From contig CAZWZF010000065.1 of NCBI GenBank assembly GCA_964638715.1, positions 1-24,590 on the forward strand: a stretch of 24,590 nt of DNA, written 5' to 3'. Shown one piece after another: positions 1 to 6,677 of this stretch (positions are counted from its first letter, which is position 1; every line of letters begins with the position of its first letter). The notes beneath the pieces were generated by a model. That model made no database searches. It worked only from the letters and a program-made list of their open reading frames with translations, and was not told the origin of the DNA. This DNA is from JBAXQQ01 sp037131695 (lineage in GTDB: Bacteria; Armatimonadota; Hebobacteria; CAIYQO01). Position numbers and translations under genes: made by a program.

Positions 1-96
1 AACCCCTTCCCCGAAGGAGAAGGGGCTTATATATGATGGTTTAAAGATTAAAATAATAGCCCCTCTCCCGCTGGGGAGGGGTTGGGGTGGGGCTTA
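1..96. repeat. Inverted pair of G/C-rich REP-like hairpins (REPIN-like)
   Basis: Bases 1-29 and the reverse complement of 57-83 are variants of the same short sequence: AACCCCT, then a C-run, a small loop, a G-run, then GGGGCTTA or GGGGCTA. Each copy can fold on itself, for example CCCCTTC at 3-9 with GAAGGGG at 19-25. The two copies face each other across about 27 A/T-rich bases. Extra G-runs and GGGGCTTA follow at 84-96. This looks like a REP doublet (REPIN). The left copy starts at the window edge, so the element may be longer. No gene is seen here. Confidence 0.5.
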
Positions 97-212
97 TTAG
101 GTGGTAAATATAAGTCCTGTAAAATCAATTGATATAAAAAATCCAAAGCATACAACGAATGTATTTAAAGGAAATTCTAATATTCCAAAGAAATAAATTA
201 TCAGCGAATTAA
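97..212 (-). pseudogene. Possible C-terminal remnant of a small membrane protein
   Basis: Reading on the minus strand from 212 to a TAA at 97-99 gives about 38 strongly hydrophobic residues, including LIIYFFGILEF and FVVCFGFFISI, typical of membrane-protein ends. The frame has no plausible start of its own. Upstream it runs straight through the REP-like repeat (213-254) and into antisense thyX. It could be the eroded tail of a gene truncated at the repeat, or simply A/T-rich DNA that translates to hydrophobic residues by chance. I do not recognise the family. Confidence 0.2.
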
Positions 213-254
213 GGGACTGACACCAAATGGCGAAGCCAGGCAGGTGTCTGTCCC
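213..254 (+). repeat. REP-like palindromic element, copy 1
   Basis: A 42-bp element begins GGGACTGACACC and ends GGTGTCTGTCCC. The ends pair over 12 positions with one T-T mismatch. Inside, TGGC-GAA-GCCA (228-238) makes a second small hairpin. A near-identical copy lies in the opposite orientation at 21602-21643. The second outer base pair is G-C here and T-A there, a compensatory change that preserves the stem. This is how REP elements mobilised by RAYT-type transposases look; no such transposase is in this window. An ATG at 227 inside the element is in frame with thyX and could mislead gene finders. Confidence 0.75.
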
Positions 255-277
255 ATATAAAAAGCGAAGGATACACC

Positions 278-1015
278 ATGTCAGCAACTAACAGCCGCGA
301 AGTAGCAACTACTGTACAATTACTCCATTGGACCGGGACATTATTGCCCGCATATTCAGCGGCACGCATCTGTTACAGCAAAGTAGGTTTTGACGGCATC
401 AAGCCGTTGGAAAGCGAAGCCGCCATGGGTGAATGGCTGCGCGATAGGGTATTGAAACGCGGTCACTGGGGTATCCTTGAACATATACATTTCACCTTCG
501 GCGTCAGCGGCATCTCCCGCGCCTGCTCGCACCAGTTAGTACGTCACCGTATCGCCAGTTACGCCCAGCAAAGCCAGCGATATGTAGACAAAGCAGATTT
601 CAAATACATCACTCCCCCATCTGTAGCGGAAAACCCGGAAGCGCTACAATTTTACCGCGAGTTAATGGACGAGTTGGGAGAGAAATACGAGAAACTACAG
701 GGAATTTTGAGAACCGCAAACCCGGAAGCGAATAACGAAAAGATAAATGAAGATGCAAGATTCATCATTCCCAATGCCTGCGAGACGCAAATCGTGGTCA
801 CGATTAACGGAAGGCAACTGACCGAAATATCTTGCAAACGCCTATGCAGCCGCGCCCAATGGGAAATCCGCGCCATGTTCGAACAAATCCGCACCATAAC
901 CCAGGCAACCGTTCCGGTAGTATTCGACAACCTCGGCCCCGACTGCGCCTGGGGGAAATGCAAAGAAGGCGGCTGCGGCAGAGCAGCAATGTATCCGAAG
1001 GCGAAGGGATGGTAG
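278..1015 (+). CDS. thyX: Flavin-dependent thymidylate synthase ThyX
   Basis: Makes dTMP from dUMP in the cytoplasm using methylene-tetrahydrofolate, FAD and NADPH; it replaces ThyA in many bacteria. The 245-residue protein carries the ThyX signature RHRxxSxxxxSxR at residues 89-101 (RHRIASYAQQSQR) and the conserved region around NACETQIVVTINGR. The tail is Cys-rich (CAWGKCKEGGCG), which I read as a family variant. I chose the ATG at 278 because GAAGG (266-270) lies 7 bases upstream. An in-frame ATG at 227 would add 17 residues translated from a REP-like repeat and is not credible. It stands alone on the plus strand, converging with the SUMF1-fold gene. No promoter was identified. Confidence 0.95.
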   Translation: MSATNSREVATTVQLLHWTGTLLPAYSAARICYSKVGFDGIKPLESEAAMGEWLRDRVLKRGHWGILEHIHFTFGVSGISRACSHQLVRHRIASYAQQSQRYVDKADFKYITPPSVAENPEALQFYRELMDELGEKYEKLQGILRTANPEANNEKINEDARFIIPNACETQIVVTINGRQLTEISCKRLCSRAQWEIRAMFEQIRTITQATVPVVFDNLGPDCAWGKCKEGGCGRAAMYPKAKGW

Positions 1016-1117
1016 TAGGAAGAGATAAGAGAGAGAATTATAAATTAAAAATGTAAAATTAAAAATTACGGTTAAACCGATTGCTTTCGATTTCAATCGA
1101 TAAATATAACATCTTTT

Positions 1118-1203
1118 GTCTGAACCACGATTTATTGGATTATAAGATTAGAGGATTATAAAAAATCCCAAAATCGTAAAATCCCAAAAATCGTGGTTCA
1201 GAC
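1118..1203. repeat. 86-bp palindromic element between convergent genes
   Basis: Perfect 16-bp inverted repeats, GTCTGAACCACGATTT at 1118-1133 and its complement at 1188-1203, flank an A/T-rich core made of degenerate GGATTATA-, GATTA- and AATCCCAAA-like units. The right arm ends 2 bases before the TAA of the SUMF1-fold gene (1206-1208). In RNA from either strand it would form a long stem-loop, so it could mark transcript ends, but no T-run follows. From memory, similar sequence is dispersed in unrelated environmental bacteria. The rest of the gap (1016-1117) is A/T-rich with a small TCGATT/AATCGA palindrome. Confidence 0.7.
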
Positions 1204-1205
1204 AA

Positions 1206-2012
1206 TTACTTTGCTGGCGAGGCGCAACGGAAACCTATATCACGGAAACAGTCTGCAGGGAAAAAGTTATCGCGATACGCATTGCGCGCAGTACGATCAT
1301 CAAGACAAAAACATGAACTACCACGTATAACTCTGGATTCACCTTTTTCTGGACCAGTTGGATTATTCAAAGGTGATTTTTTGTAATAATCATCTGCATA
1401 CCAATCCGCACACCATTCCCAAACATTACCTACCATATCTAAACATCCATAAGGACTTGCACCTGTCAGAATAGATCCAACCGGTTTCGTACCACCTTTT
1501 GAATTTTGTTTATTCACACATTTTGCAACATCCCATTTATTACCCCAGGGGTATATTCTTCCATCAGTACTACGTGCAGCCTTCTCCCATTGAGCTTCAG
1601 TTGGTAATTTTACCCCTGCCCAGTCTGCATATGCCTTTGCGTCATCCCAATTTACATTTACTATCGGGTGATTATCAATCCATCCCCATTTCGGTTTCTC
1701 TGGCATACTCTTTCGTCCGGTGGCATGACAAAACTGGCGAAACTGCGCTACTGTTACTTCAGTTTTATAGATATAATAGGAATCCAGATAGACTTTATGC
1801 TGTGGTTTTTCATTATCATTAGCAGGTTTATCATCATCCTTGCTTCCCATCAAAAACTCACCGGCAGGCACCAGTACCATTTCCGCGCCATCTTTGGGGT
1901 TGATTTTTGTTGCAGGCAGCGTTTCTTTTGCAGGTTCCGGTGGCGCATCGACTGACCATGTGATGCTCGATATCACACAGATTATCAGTAACAACAATCC
2001 AATTTTATTCAT
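1206..2012 (-). CDS. Secreted SUMF1/formylglycine-generating-enzyme-fold protein
   Basis: The SUMF1 (FGE-sulfatase) domain covers about residues 40-268. Its hallmarks are visible: MVLVPAGEFLMGS, PVVNVNWDDAKAYADWAG-like spacing, LPTEAQWEKAAR, GNVWEWCADWY, and the closing DIGFRCA. An N-terminal hydrophobic stretch (LLLLIICVISSITW) is a likely signal peptide, placing the protein outside the cytoplasm. In true formylglycine-generating enzymes two cysteines sit five residues apart near the end. Here the region SSCFCLDDRTARN has only the first of that pair, so sulfatase activation is unlikely and a binding or structural role is more probable. The ATG at 2012 is preferred over a GTG at 2021 because AAAAGG lies about 8 bases before it. 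No sulfatase gene is nearby. Confidence 0.85.
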   Translation of the reverse strand: MNKIGLLLLIICVISSITWSVDAPPEPAKETLPATKINPKDGAEMVLVPAGEFLMGSKDDDKPANDNEKPQHKVYLDSYYIYKTEVTVAQFRQFCHATGRKSMPEKPKWGWIDNHPIVNVNWDDAKAYADWAGVKLPTEAQWEKAARSTDGRIYPWGNKWDVAKCVNKQNSKGGTKPVGSILTGASPYGCLDMVGNVWEWCADWYADDYYKKSPLNNPTGPEKGESRVIRGSSCFCLDDRTARNAYRDNFFPADCFRDIGFRCASPAK

Positions 2013-2027
2013 AAAAACCACCTTTTC

Positions 2028-2049
2028 GGAACGCCGGGGACGGCGTTCC
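2028..2049. repeat. Perfect hairpin upstream of the SUMF1-fold gene
   Basis: GGAACGCCG (2028-2036) and CGGCGTTCC (2041-2049) form a 9-bp stem with a 4-base loop. It sits about 15 bases before the ATG at 2012, next to the ribosome-binding site. On the mRNA it could affect translation; equally it may be a dispersed repeat. Confidence 0.55.
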
Positions 2050-2066
2050 CTACGATTGTTAAAACC

Positions 2067-2141
2067 GGGGCAGGTTTGGAAATGGGGCAGGTTGGAACAA
2101 GGGCAGGTTTAGAATAGGGGCAGGTTTGGAACCTGCCCCTA
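2067..2141. repeat. 17-bp tandem repeat ending in a 12-bp hairpin
   Basis: Four degenerate copies of GGGGCAGGTTTGGAA start at 2067, 2084, 2100 and 2117, a period of 16-17 bases. The last copy is joined to its own complement: TAGGGGCAGGTT (2115-2126), a TGG loop, then AACCTGCCCCTA (2130-2141), a perfect 12-bp stem. It begins 5 bases past the stop codon of the HPS-RraA gene. On the plus strand a T-run follows (2144-2148), but no plus-strand gene reads into it. On the minus strand no T-run follows, so it is not a classic terminator for the upstream gene. Confidence 0.6.
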
Positions 2142-2146
2142 CCTTT

Positions 2147-3442
2147 TTACTTCTTTTCCCATTTTAGCAGGTCTACAACTTGCGCCAGGGTGGAACCGCG
2201 GTTGATTTCTTCTCTTATACGGTTTTCACGTTCGAGGACGTCCATGGCGCGGTTGGTTATTTCTACTGCCTGGGCGGAGGGGATTACTACTACGCCGTCG
2301 TCGTCTGCCAATATCCAGTCGCCTGGGGCTACGTTCACCATGCCGTGGCATATCCGCAGGTTCACGCCAATTTCGCCATGGCCTTTGGGTTCGCCAGCAT
2401 TGGGGCAGTAACTGCTGCAAAATACAGGGAAGTTCATTTCGATGATTTCCATGGTGTCGCGGGCGGCACCGTCGATTAACACACCAGCCAATTTACGGTT
2501 TCTGGCGGTGGTGGTGGCTAATTCTCCCCATGGTGATGGCGGTACGCCGCCGGCGTCAATCACCAGCACATCGCCGGGGTTTGCCAGGTCGATAGCCTCT
2601 ACTGGTTTTGCCCAGTCGCCGGGGGAAGTGCGCACAGTGAAGGCGGGACCGCAGCAGCGCATGCCGCGCGCCAGCGATTTCAACCCTACTGCTACACCGC
2701 CGCGGTGCATAGCATCGCTGACGTTGGCAGATGACACCTGCATCAATATTTCGCGGATATTTTCCGCGGTGGCACGGCGGAAAGAAGAACTGTCTATCCC
2801 CACCCCGCTATCAATAGCCTGGCGCATATCTTTAGTTGCCTGTACCGCGTCTTTCGACTTTGTAATAGAACCACCAACGATAATTACACTGCCGCCGGCA
2901 TTTACCGCGTCAGCAGCGGTCTCGCTGGTTATCCCGCCGGCAACGCAAATCGGAATATCTACCACTTCCGCGATGCGTTTTAATATATCAAATGGGAAAA
3001 CTCCCTGCATTTGCATATCTATCGGGGTGTGAACATCGATGTAATCAACACCTAACTTCACCAATTCCTGCGCACGGGATACCGGGTCGGGGTTATTAAT
3101 CAGGTCAGCGGCAATCTTCACTCCGTACTGGCGGGCGGCTTCCACACATTCGGCTATAGTTGTATCAGACGCCGCTGCAAGCACGGTAACAACACCGGCG
3201 CCAGCTTTGGCGGCATATTCCACCTCGGTGCGACCAGCATCCATAATTTTCATATCAGCAACGATGGTGAGATTCGGGAATTTGGATTTTAACTGGCGGA
3301 CAGCATCAAGACCAGCGCTCTTAATCAGCGGTGTTCCCGCTTCCAGCCAGTCAGCGCCACCAGCGGCGGCTTCTTCGGCCATTTGCATGGCGCGATTCAA
3401 ATCAACAAAATCAAGGGCAACCTGTAAAATTTTCTTTTCCAT
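2147..3442 (-). CDS. Fusion of hexulose-6-phosphate-synthase-like and RraA-like domains
   Basis: Residues about 1-210 form an OMP-decarboxylase-superfamily barrel of the HPS/KGPDC type. It shows EAGTPLIKS, the metal-binding DxKxxD motif (ADMKIMDAG), DVHTPID, and the phosphate loops AGGIT and VGGSIT. HPS enzymes condense formaldehyde with ribulose 5-phosphate or run the reverse reaction. Residues about 220-431 are an RraA / class II pyruvate-aldolase-like domain with VSDAMHRGG, the metal-site motif DGAARDTME and DDDGVVVIP. Such HPS-RraA fusions are known in archaea and some bacteria; the role of the second domain is not settled. I set the start at the ATG at 3442, 8 bases after AAGGAG (3451-3456), because the ATG at 3448 is only 2 bases from it. 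No hexulose-phosphate isomerase gene is nearby, so the real substrate is uncertain. Confidence 0.85.
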   Translation of the reverse strand: MEKKILQVALDFVDLNRAMQMAEEAAAGGADWLEAGTPLIKSAGLDAVRQLKSKFPNLTIVADMKIMDAGRTEVEYAAKAGAGVVTVLAAASDTTIAECVEAARQYGVKIAADLINNPDPVSRAQELVKLGVDYIDVHTPIDMQMQGVFPFDILKRIAEVVDIPICVAGGITSETAADAVNAGGSVIIVGGSITKSKDAVQATKDMRQAIDSGVGIDSSSFRRATAENIREILMQVSSANVSDAMHRGGVAVGLKSLARGMRCCGPAFTVRTSPGDWAKPVEAIDLANPGDVLVIDAGGVPPSPWGELATTTARNRKLAGVLIDGAARDTMEIIEMNFPVFCSSYCPNAGEPKGHGEIGVNLRICHGMVNVAPGDWILADDDGVVVIPSAQAVEITNRAMDVLERENRIREEINRGSTLAQVVDLLKWEKK

Positions 3443-3458
3443 TTTCATTTCTCCTTAT

Positions 3459-3486
3459 CAGTATTAAATACTGAATTAAATACTGA
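3459..3486. repeat. Tandem 12-mer and small hairpin in the HPS-RraA leader
   Basis: ATTAAATACTGA occurs twice in tandem (3463-3474, 3475-3486). The first copy overlaps a hairpin, CAGTAT-TAA-ATACTG (3459-3473). It lies just upstream of the ribosome-binding site of the HPS-RraA gene and could be an operator or a simple repeat. No clear promoter was found. Confidence 0.4.
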
Positions 3487-3549
3487 GCGAATTACAATAA
3501 CTATAATTAACATGGATAGGCAGGATGGGCAGTATTTATTTATGCTTTC

Positions 3550-3576
3550 ATCATGTCAATCATGTTAATCATGTCA
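3550..3576. repeat. Three 9-bp tandem repeats after the efflux operon
   Basis: Units ATCATGTCA, ATCATGTTA and ATCATGTCA follow one another directly, 7 bases past the stop codon of the ABC permease (3584-3586, minus strand). Together with the GGATAGGCAGGATGGGCAG stretch before them, they are simple degenerate repeats; no gene is seen in this gap. Confidence 0.55.
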
Positions 3577-3583
3577 AAAAAAT

Positions 3584-4786
3584 CTATTCATACCGCAAAG
3601 ATTCTATCGGGTCCAACTTGGCAGCCCGTGCCGCCGGCCACACCCCAAAGAATAAGCCTACCAATACACTGACGCTGAGTGCCAGCACTATCGTAAGCGG
3701 ATTTAATATAAATACATTCAAGAACGGCACAAATACCGAAATAAGCCATAATATCAGCGCGGCGGACGCCACCCCAATTATACCACCTGCAGTGGTCAGC
3801 GTTACCGCCTCGATAATGAACTGCTGGCGGATCTGTTGCGACGTCGCTCCCAGTGCTTTGCGAAGTCCGATTTCGCGGGTGCGTTCGGTGACAGATACCA
3901 GCATGATATTCATAATGCCAATACCGCCAACCACCAGCGAGAACCCGGCGATTGCGCCAAGAAATGCCTGCAGCACCATAGTGATTGATTGTAAAACCGT
4001 CTGGAAAGACTCGGTTGATTCAATCATAAAAGTGCCTTTGTTATATCGTGACTCGATAATCTTTGTTGCCTGTTTTTGCAGGACATTCACATCCAGATTA
4101 CCTTTTACTTTTAAAACGCAAAAATCAAACTTTCCCCTTACCACATCCGGGTGAGTGCGCCACAAAAATGGTGTTGGCATAATTATCAGCGGCTGATTGC
4201 CGCCAAACATCGCCGGCAGCGCTTCCATCATTCCGACAACTTTCAAGTCAGCACGCCCGCCTTTTGGAAAGAAGATGCGAATGTTTTTACCGACAGGGTT
4301 TGATGTGCGCAACACCTCTTCGGCAGCCTTTGGATTTAACACCGCAACAGCAGTTCCACCGCGTGCTTCTTCATCGGAAAAAAATCTACCTTGGGCAATT
4401 TTTATTGATGAATCATACTTAGGCAGATTGCCGCGAGTACCGCTTATCTGAATAGAACGGCGGTCACCCGGCTTTTTCTCGTAAAAGCCGGATACATTCA
4501 ACTGCGGATTCAGCGTTACCGGCAGCATGCTGAGGGCATTTATATCTTCCTCGGTAAGGCGGGTGAAGTTCATACCGCCATTGTGATAATCCGGTTGGAT
4601 GATGATACTTTTCCCCGCAACTGATTCAAGGCTATTGTTAATCGCTGCCGTTGCCATTTGACCCAAACTGACCATCGCGGTGACGGCAAATACGCCAATG
4701 ACGATACCAAGCAGCGCCAAAAAACTGCGCAAACGATTTGACCATAGGGACGACAGCGACATGCGGATATTTTCAAGCAAATTCAT
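3584..4786 (-). CDS. MacB/FtsX-type ABC transporter permease
   Basis: Inner-membrane subunit of a MacB-like (type VII) ABC system, which drives export by mechanical movement across the periplasm. The 400-residue protein has the family layout: one N-terminal membrane helix (about residues 20-43, SFLALLGIVIGVFAVTAMV), a periplasmic domain (about 45-270), then three helices in the FtsX domain (about 275-400) with GGIGIMNIMLVSVTERTREIGLRKALGA and a C-terminal WPAARAAKLDPIESLRYE. It lacks an attached ATPase, so it is the split form; the ATPase is the gene just upstream. Its ATG overlaps that gene's TGA by four bases (ATGA), implying translational coupling. It is the last gene of the five-gene operon. 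The substrate is unknown. Confidence 0.93.
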   Translation of the reverse strand: MNLLENIRMSLSSLWSNRLRSFLALLGIVIGVFAVTAMVSLGQMATAAINNSLESVAGKSIIIQPDYHNGGMNFTRLTEEDINALSMLPVTLNPQLNVSGFYEKKPGDRRSIQISGTRGNLPKYDSSIKIAQGRFFSDEEARGGTAVAVLNPKAAEEVLRTSNPVGKNIRIFFPKGGRADLKVVGMMEALPAMFGGNQPLIIMPTPFLWRTHPDVVRGKFDFCVLKVKGNLDVNVLQKQATKIIESRYNKGTFMIESTESFQTVLQSITMVLQAFLGAIAGFSLVVGGIGIMNIMLVSVTERTREIGLRKALGATSQQIRQQFIIEAVTLTTAGGIIGVASAALILWLISVFVPFLNVFILNPLTIVLALSVSVLVGLFFGVWPAARAAKLDPIESLRYE

Positions 4787-5478
4787 GCTTCTATCCTCCC
4801 ATCGAGCATACGAATAATTCGTTTTGCCCGCGCCCCCACATCATGTTCGTGAGTTACCATAACGATGGTCTTACCTTCATTATGAAGATGGTCGAATAGA
4901 TTTAATATTTCATCTGAGGCGTGGGAATCAAGGTTGCCGGTAGGTTCATCTGCCAGCAGCAGTTCAGGTTCCTGTGCCAAGGCACGGGCGATTGCCACAC
5001 GCTGTTTTTGCCCGCCGGATAATTCATTTGGAAAATGATGCATCCTGTCTTCCAACCCGCAAGCTGCGAGGGAAGCCTTCGCCATACTCATGCGTTTAGC
5101 ATCGTTGTAACCACGGTAAACAAGCGGAAGGGCAACATTCTGCAAAGCTGTAAGTCGGGGCAGCAGAAAAAACGCTTGAAAGATGAAGCCTATTTTCTGG
5201 TTACGGACTCTTGCCAGTTCTACTTCTGATATGCCAACTACTGGTTCACCACCTAATATATATTCACCTTCAGTAGGTGAATCCAACAAGCCAATAATAT
5301 GCATCAAAGTGGATTTTCCGGAGCCGCTTGGTCCCATCACTGCCAGATATTCACCCTGGCATATCTCAATATCTACCCCGCGCAACGCCTCAACATCCAC
5401 CGTCCGGTCTTTACTGCCGGACTGGTAGATTTTGGTGATTCCCCGCATTGATACTACTGGCTCAGATTCGCATGTCAT
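4783..5478 (-). CDS. MacB/LolD-type ABC transporter ATPase
   Basis: Cytoplasmic ATPase that powers the neighbouring permease. At 231 residues it has the usual length. Motifs in order: Walker A GPSGSGKST (49-57), Q-loop FIFQAFFLL, signature LSGGQKQR (starting at 153), Walker B LLLADEPTGNLD with D177 and catalytic E178, and H-loop MVTHEHDV. The PTGNLD form is typical of the LolD/MacB/FtsE group. Start and stop codons overlap the upstream MFP gene and the downstream permease gene by four bases each (ATGA), so the three proteins are almost certainly made in a fixed ratio. LolCDE is a possible alternative, but the MFP and TolC-like partners point to MacAB-type efflux. Confidence 0.95.
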   Translation of the reverse strand: MTCESEPVVSMRGITKIYQSGSKDRTVDVEALRGVDIEICQGEYLAVMGPSGSGKSTLMHIIGLLDSPTEGEYILGGEPVVGISEVELARVRNQKIGFIFQAFFLLPRLTALQNVALPLVYRGYNDAKRMSMAKASLAACGLEDRMHHFPNELSGGQKQRVAIARALAQEPELLLADEPTGNLDSHASDEILNLFDHLHNEGKTIVMVTHEHDVGARAKRIIRMLDGRIEA

Positions 5479-6677
5479 TTCTTCATCCCTGTTGGCAATT
5501 CCATAACTATATCGCCATCTTTCAAAGTGTCAGATGGCAGGCTGATTAATTTTACCCCGCTATTTATTCCGGTAACAGCAGCATTAATCAAGTTTTTCGC
5601 CTGTACATATATCTGTTTTTTCTTTATCTTTTTAGTCTTGGCATCATATATCCATACGAAATAACTCTTGTTTTCGCCTTTTCTCTCTTCAACTAACGCC
5701 TCTAAAGGAACCTGTGCAGTGGCCGGTAATGTTAATGTGGTTATTTTCACAGTCACTGTAAAGCCAGGAGTAGTTCTATTCAATGCTTTTCTGTCGGTAA
5801 TTTCCAGCGTTATCGGCAATAATGACGATGAACCGGTGCCCTGCACCTCGGCGGAAACGCCAATTTTAGTTACTACTGCCGGTATTGGATGGTCGGGGTC
5901 AGCATCTAATTCTATTTTAGCCTTTTGGCCAACTTTTACATCAATGGTGTCAGCCTCAGCAAGGCGCGCTTTCACCTTTATGGTTTCTTTATTGACTACT
6001 TTTATACTTCCAGTGGCAGTTTCACCGATACGCAAGTCATTTGTAGATACGGTACCATTTACCGGAGAAATCAATTTCGCTTCCTTTATCGTTCTCTGCA
6101 ACCCCAATATTTCTGCGTTGGTGCTTATTAACTGGGATTGCAAATCACGGCGCTGGCTTTGATAACCGGCGATTTGCGCGGAAAGGTCATTATTCAGGGT
6201 GTCAATTTTATCTTCAAGTTCGCGAATATCATTTTTAGATGAACCACCCGCACTTAGAAGTGATTTCGCTAATTTCAAATCGCGCTTTGCCTGCTGTACC
6301 TGCAGATTCACTTTATTTCTGGCTGCGTCTTCTTCATCTTTACGGGCAGATATTGAAGCATTAAGGGCGGTGAGTTTGTCATTTGCGGCGCTGATATCGC
6401 GCAATTCGCGGGTGACATCAAGCTCAGCCAGTACCTGACCAACTTTAACATCTTCGCCTTCGTCAACATTTATTACCGCGACTCGGCCTGTTCGGGTGAA
6501 AGTGAGTGAATACGTTTTTGCGTCAATATTGCCGGTACCGCTAACTTCCCGGATAAAATTACCCGATGTAGTATCGGTGAAAGTGACAAATATTGGTTTT
6601 GGGATTTTTCTAAGGAAGTAAATACCAACACCAAGAACTACGGCGATGATAAGTACCACCCACATCCATCTTTTCAT
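5475..6677 (-). CDS. MacA/HlyD-type periplasmic adaptor (membrane fusion protein)
   Basis: Adaptor that bridges the inner-membrane transporter and the outer-membrane channel. It has one N-terminal membrane helix (about residues 4-23, MWVVLIIAVVLGVGIYFL). A biotinyl-lipoyl half-motif (VAVINVDEGEDVKVGQVLAELD) follows at about 67-88 and is written here as two pieces, VAVINVDEGEDV and KVGQVLAELD. A long coiled-coil hairpin spans about 90-205. The second lipoyl half is AKLISPVNGTVS, and a beta-barrel part (about 225-320) follows. Length, 400 residues, is normal. It overlaps the TolC-like gene upstream and the ATPase gene downstream by ATGA. Confidence 0.92.
   Translation of the reverse strand: MKRWMWVVLIIAVVLGVGIYFLRKIPKPIFVTFTDTTSGNFIREVSGTGNIDAKTYSLTFTRTGRVAVINVDEGEDVKVGQVLAELDVTRELRDISAANDKLTALNASISARKDEEDAARNKVNLQVQQAKRDLKLAKSLLSAGGSSKNDIRELEDKIDTLNNDLSAQIAGYQSQRRDLQSQLISTNAEILGLQRTIKEAKLISPVNGTVSTNDLRIGETATGSIKVVNKETIKVKARLAEADTIDVKVGQKAKIELDADPDHPIPAVVTKIGVSAEVQGTGSSSLLPITLEITDRKALNRTTPGFTVTVKITTLTLPATAQVPLEALVEERKGENKSYFVWIYDAKTKKIKKKQIYVQAKNLINAAVTGINSGVKLISLPSDTLKDGDIVMELPTGMKK

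Noticed and set aside
2067..2141. Tandem repeats considered as a small CRISPR array
   Set aside because: Units are contiguous at 16-17 bases with no unique spacers, and no cas genes are present.
2115..2148. 12-bp hairpin plus T-run as an intrinsic terminator
   Set aside because: The T-run is on the plus strand, but both neighbouring genes are on the minus strand, so no transcript would use it.
2442..3032. A 196-codon plus-strand open frame antisense to the HPS-RraA gene
   Set aside because: It is a shadow of a well-supported gene, has no family-like motifs, and has no ribosome-binding context.
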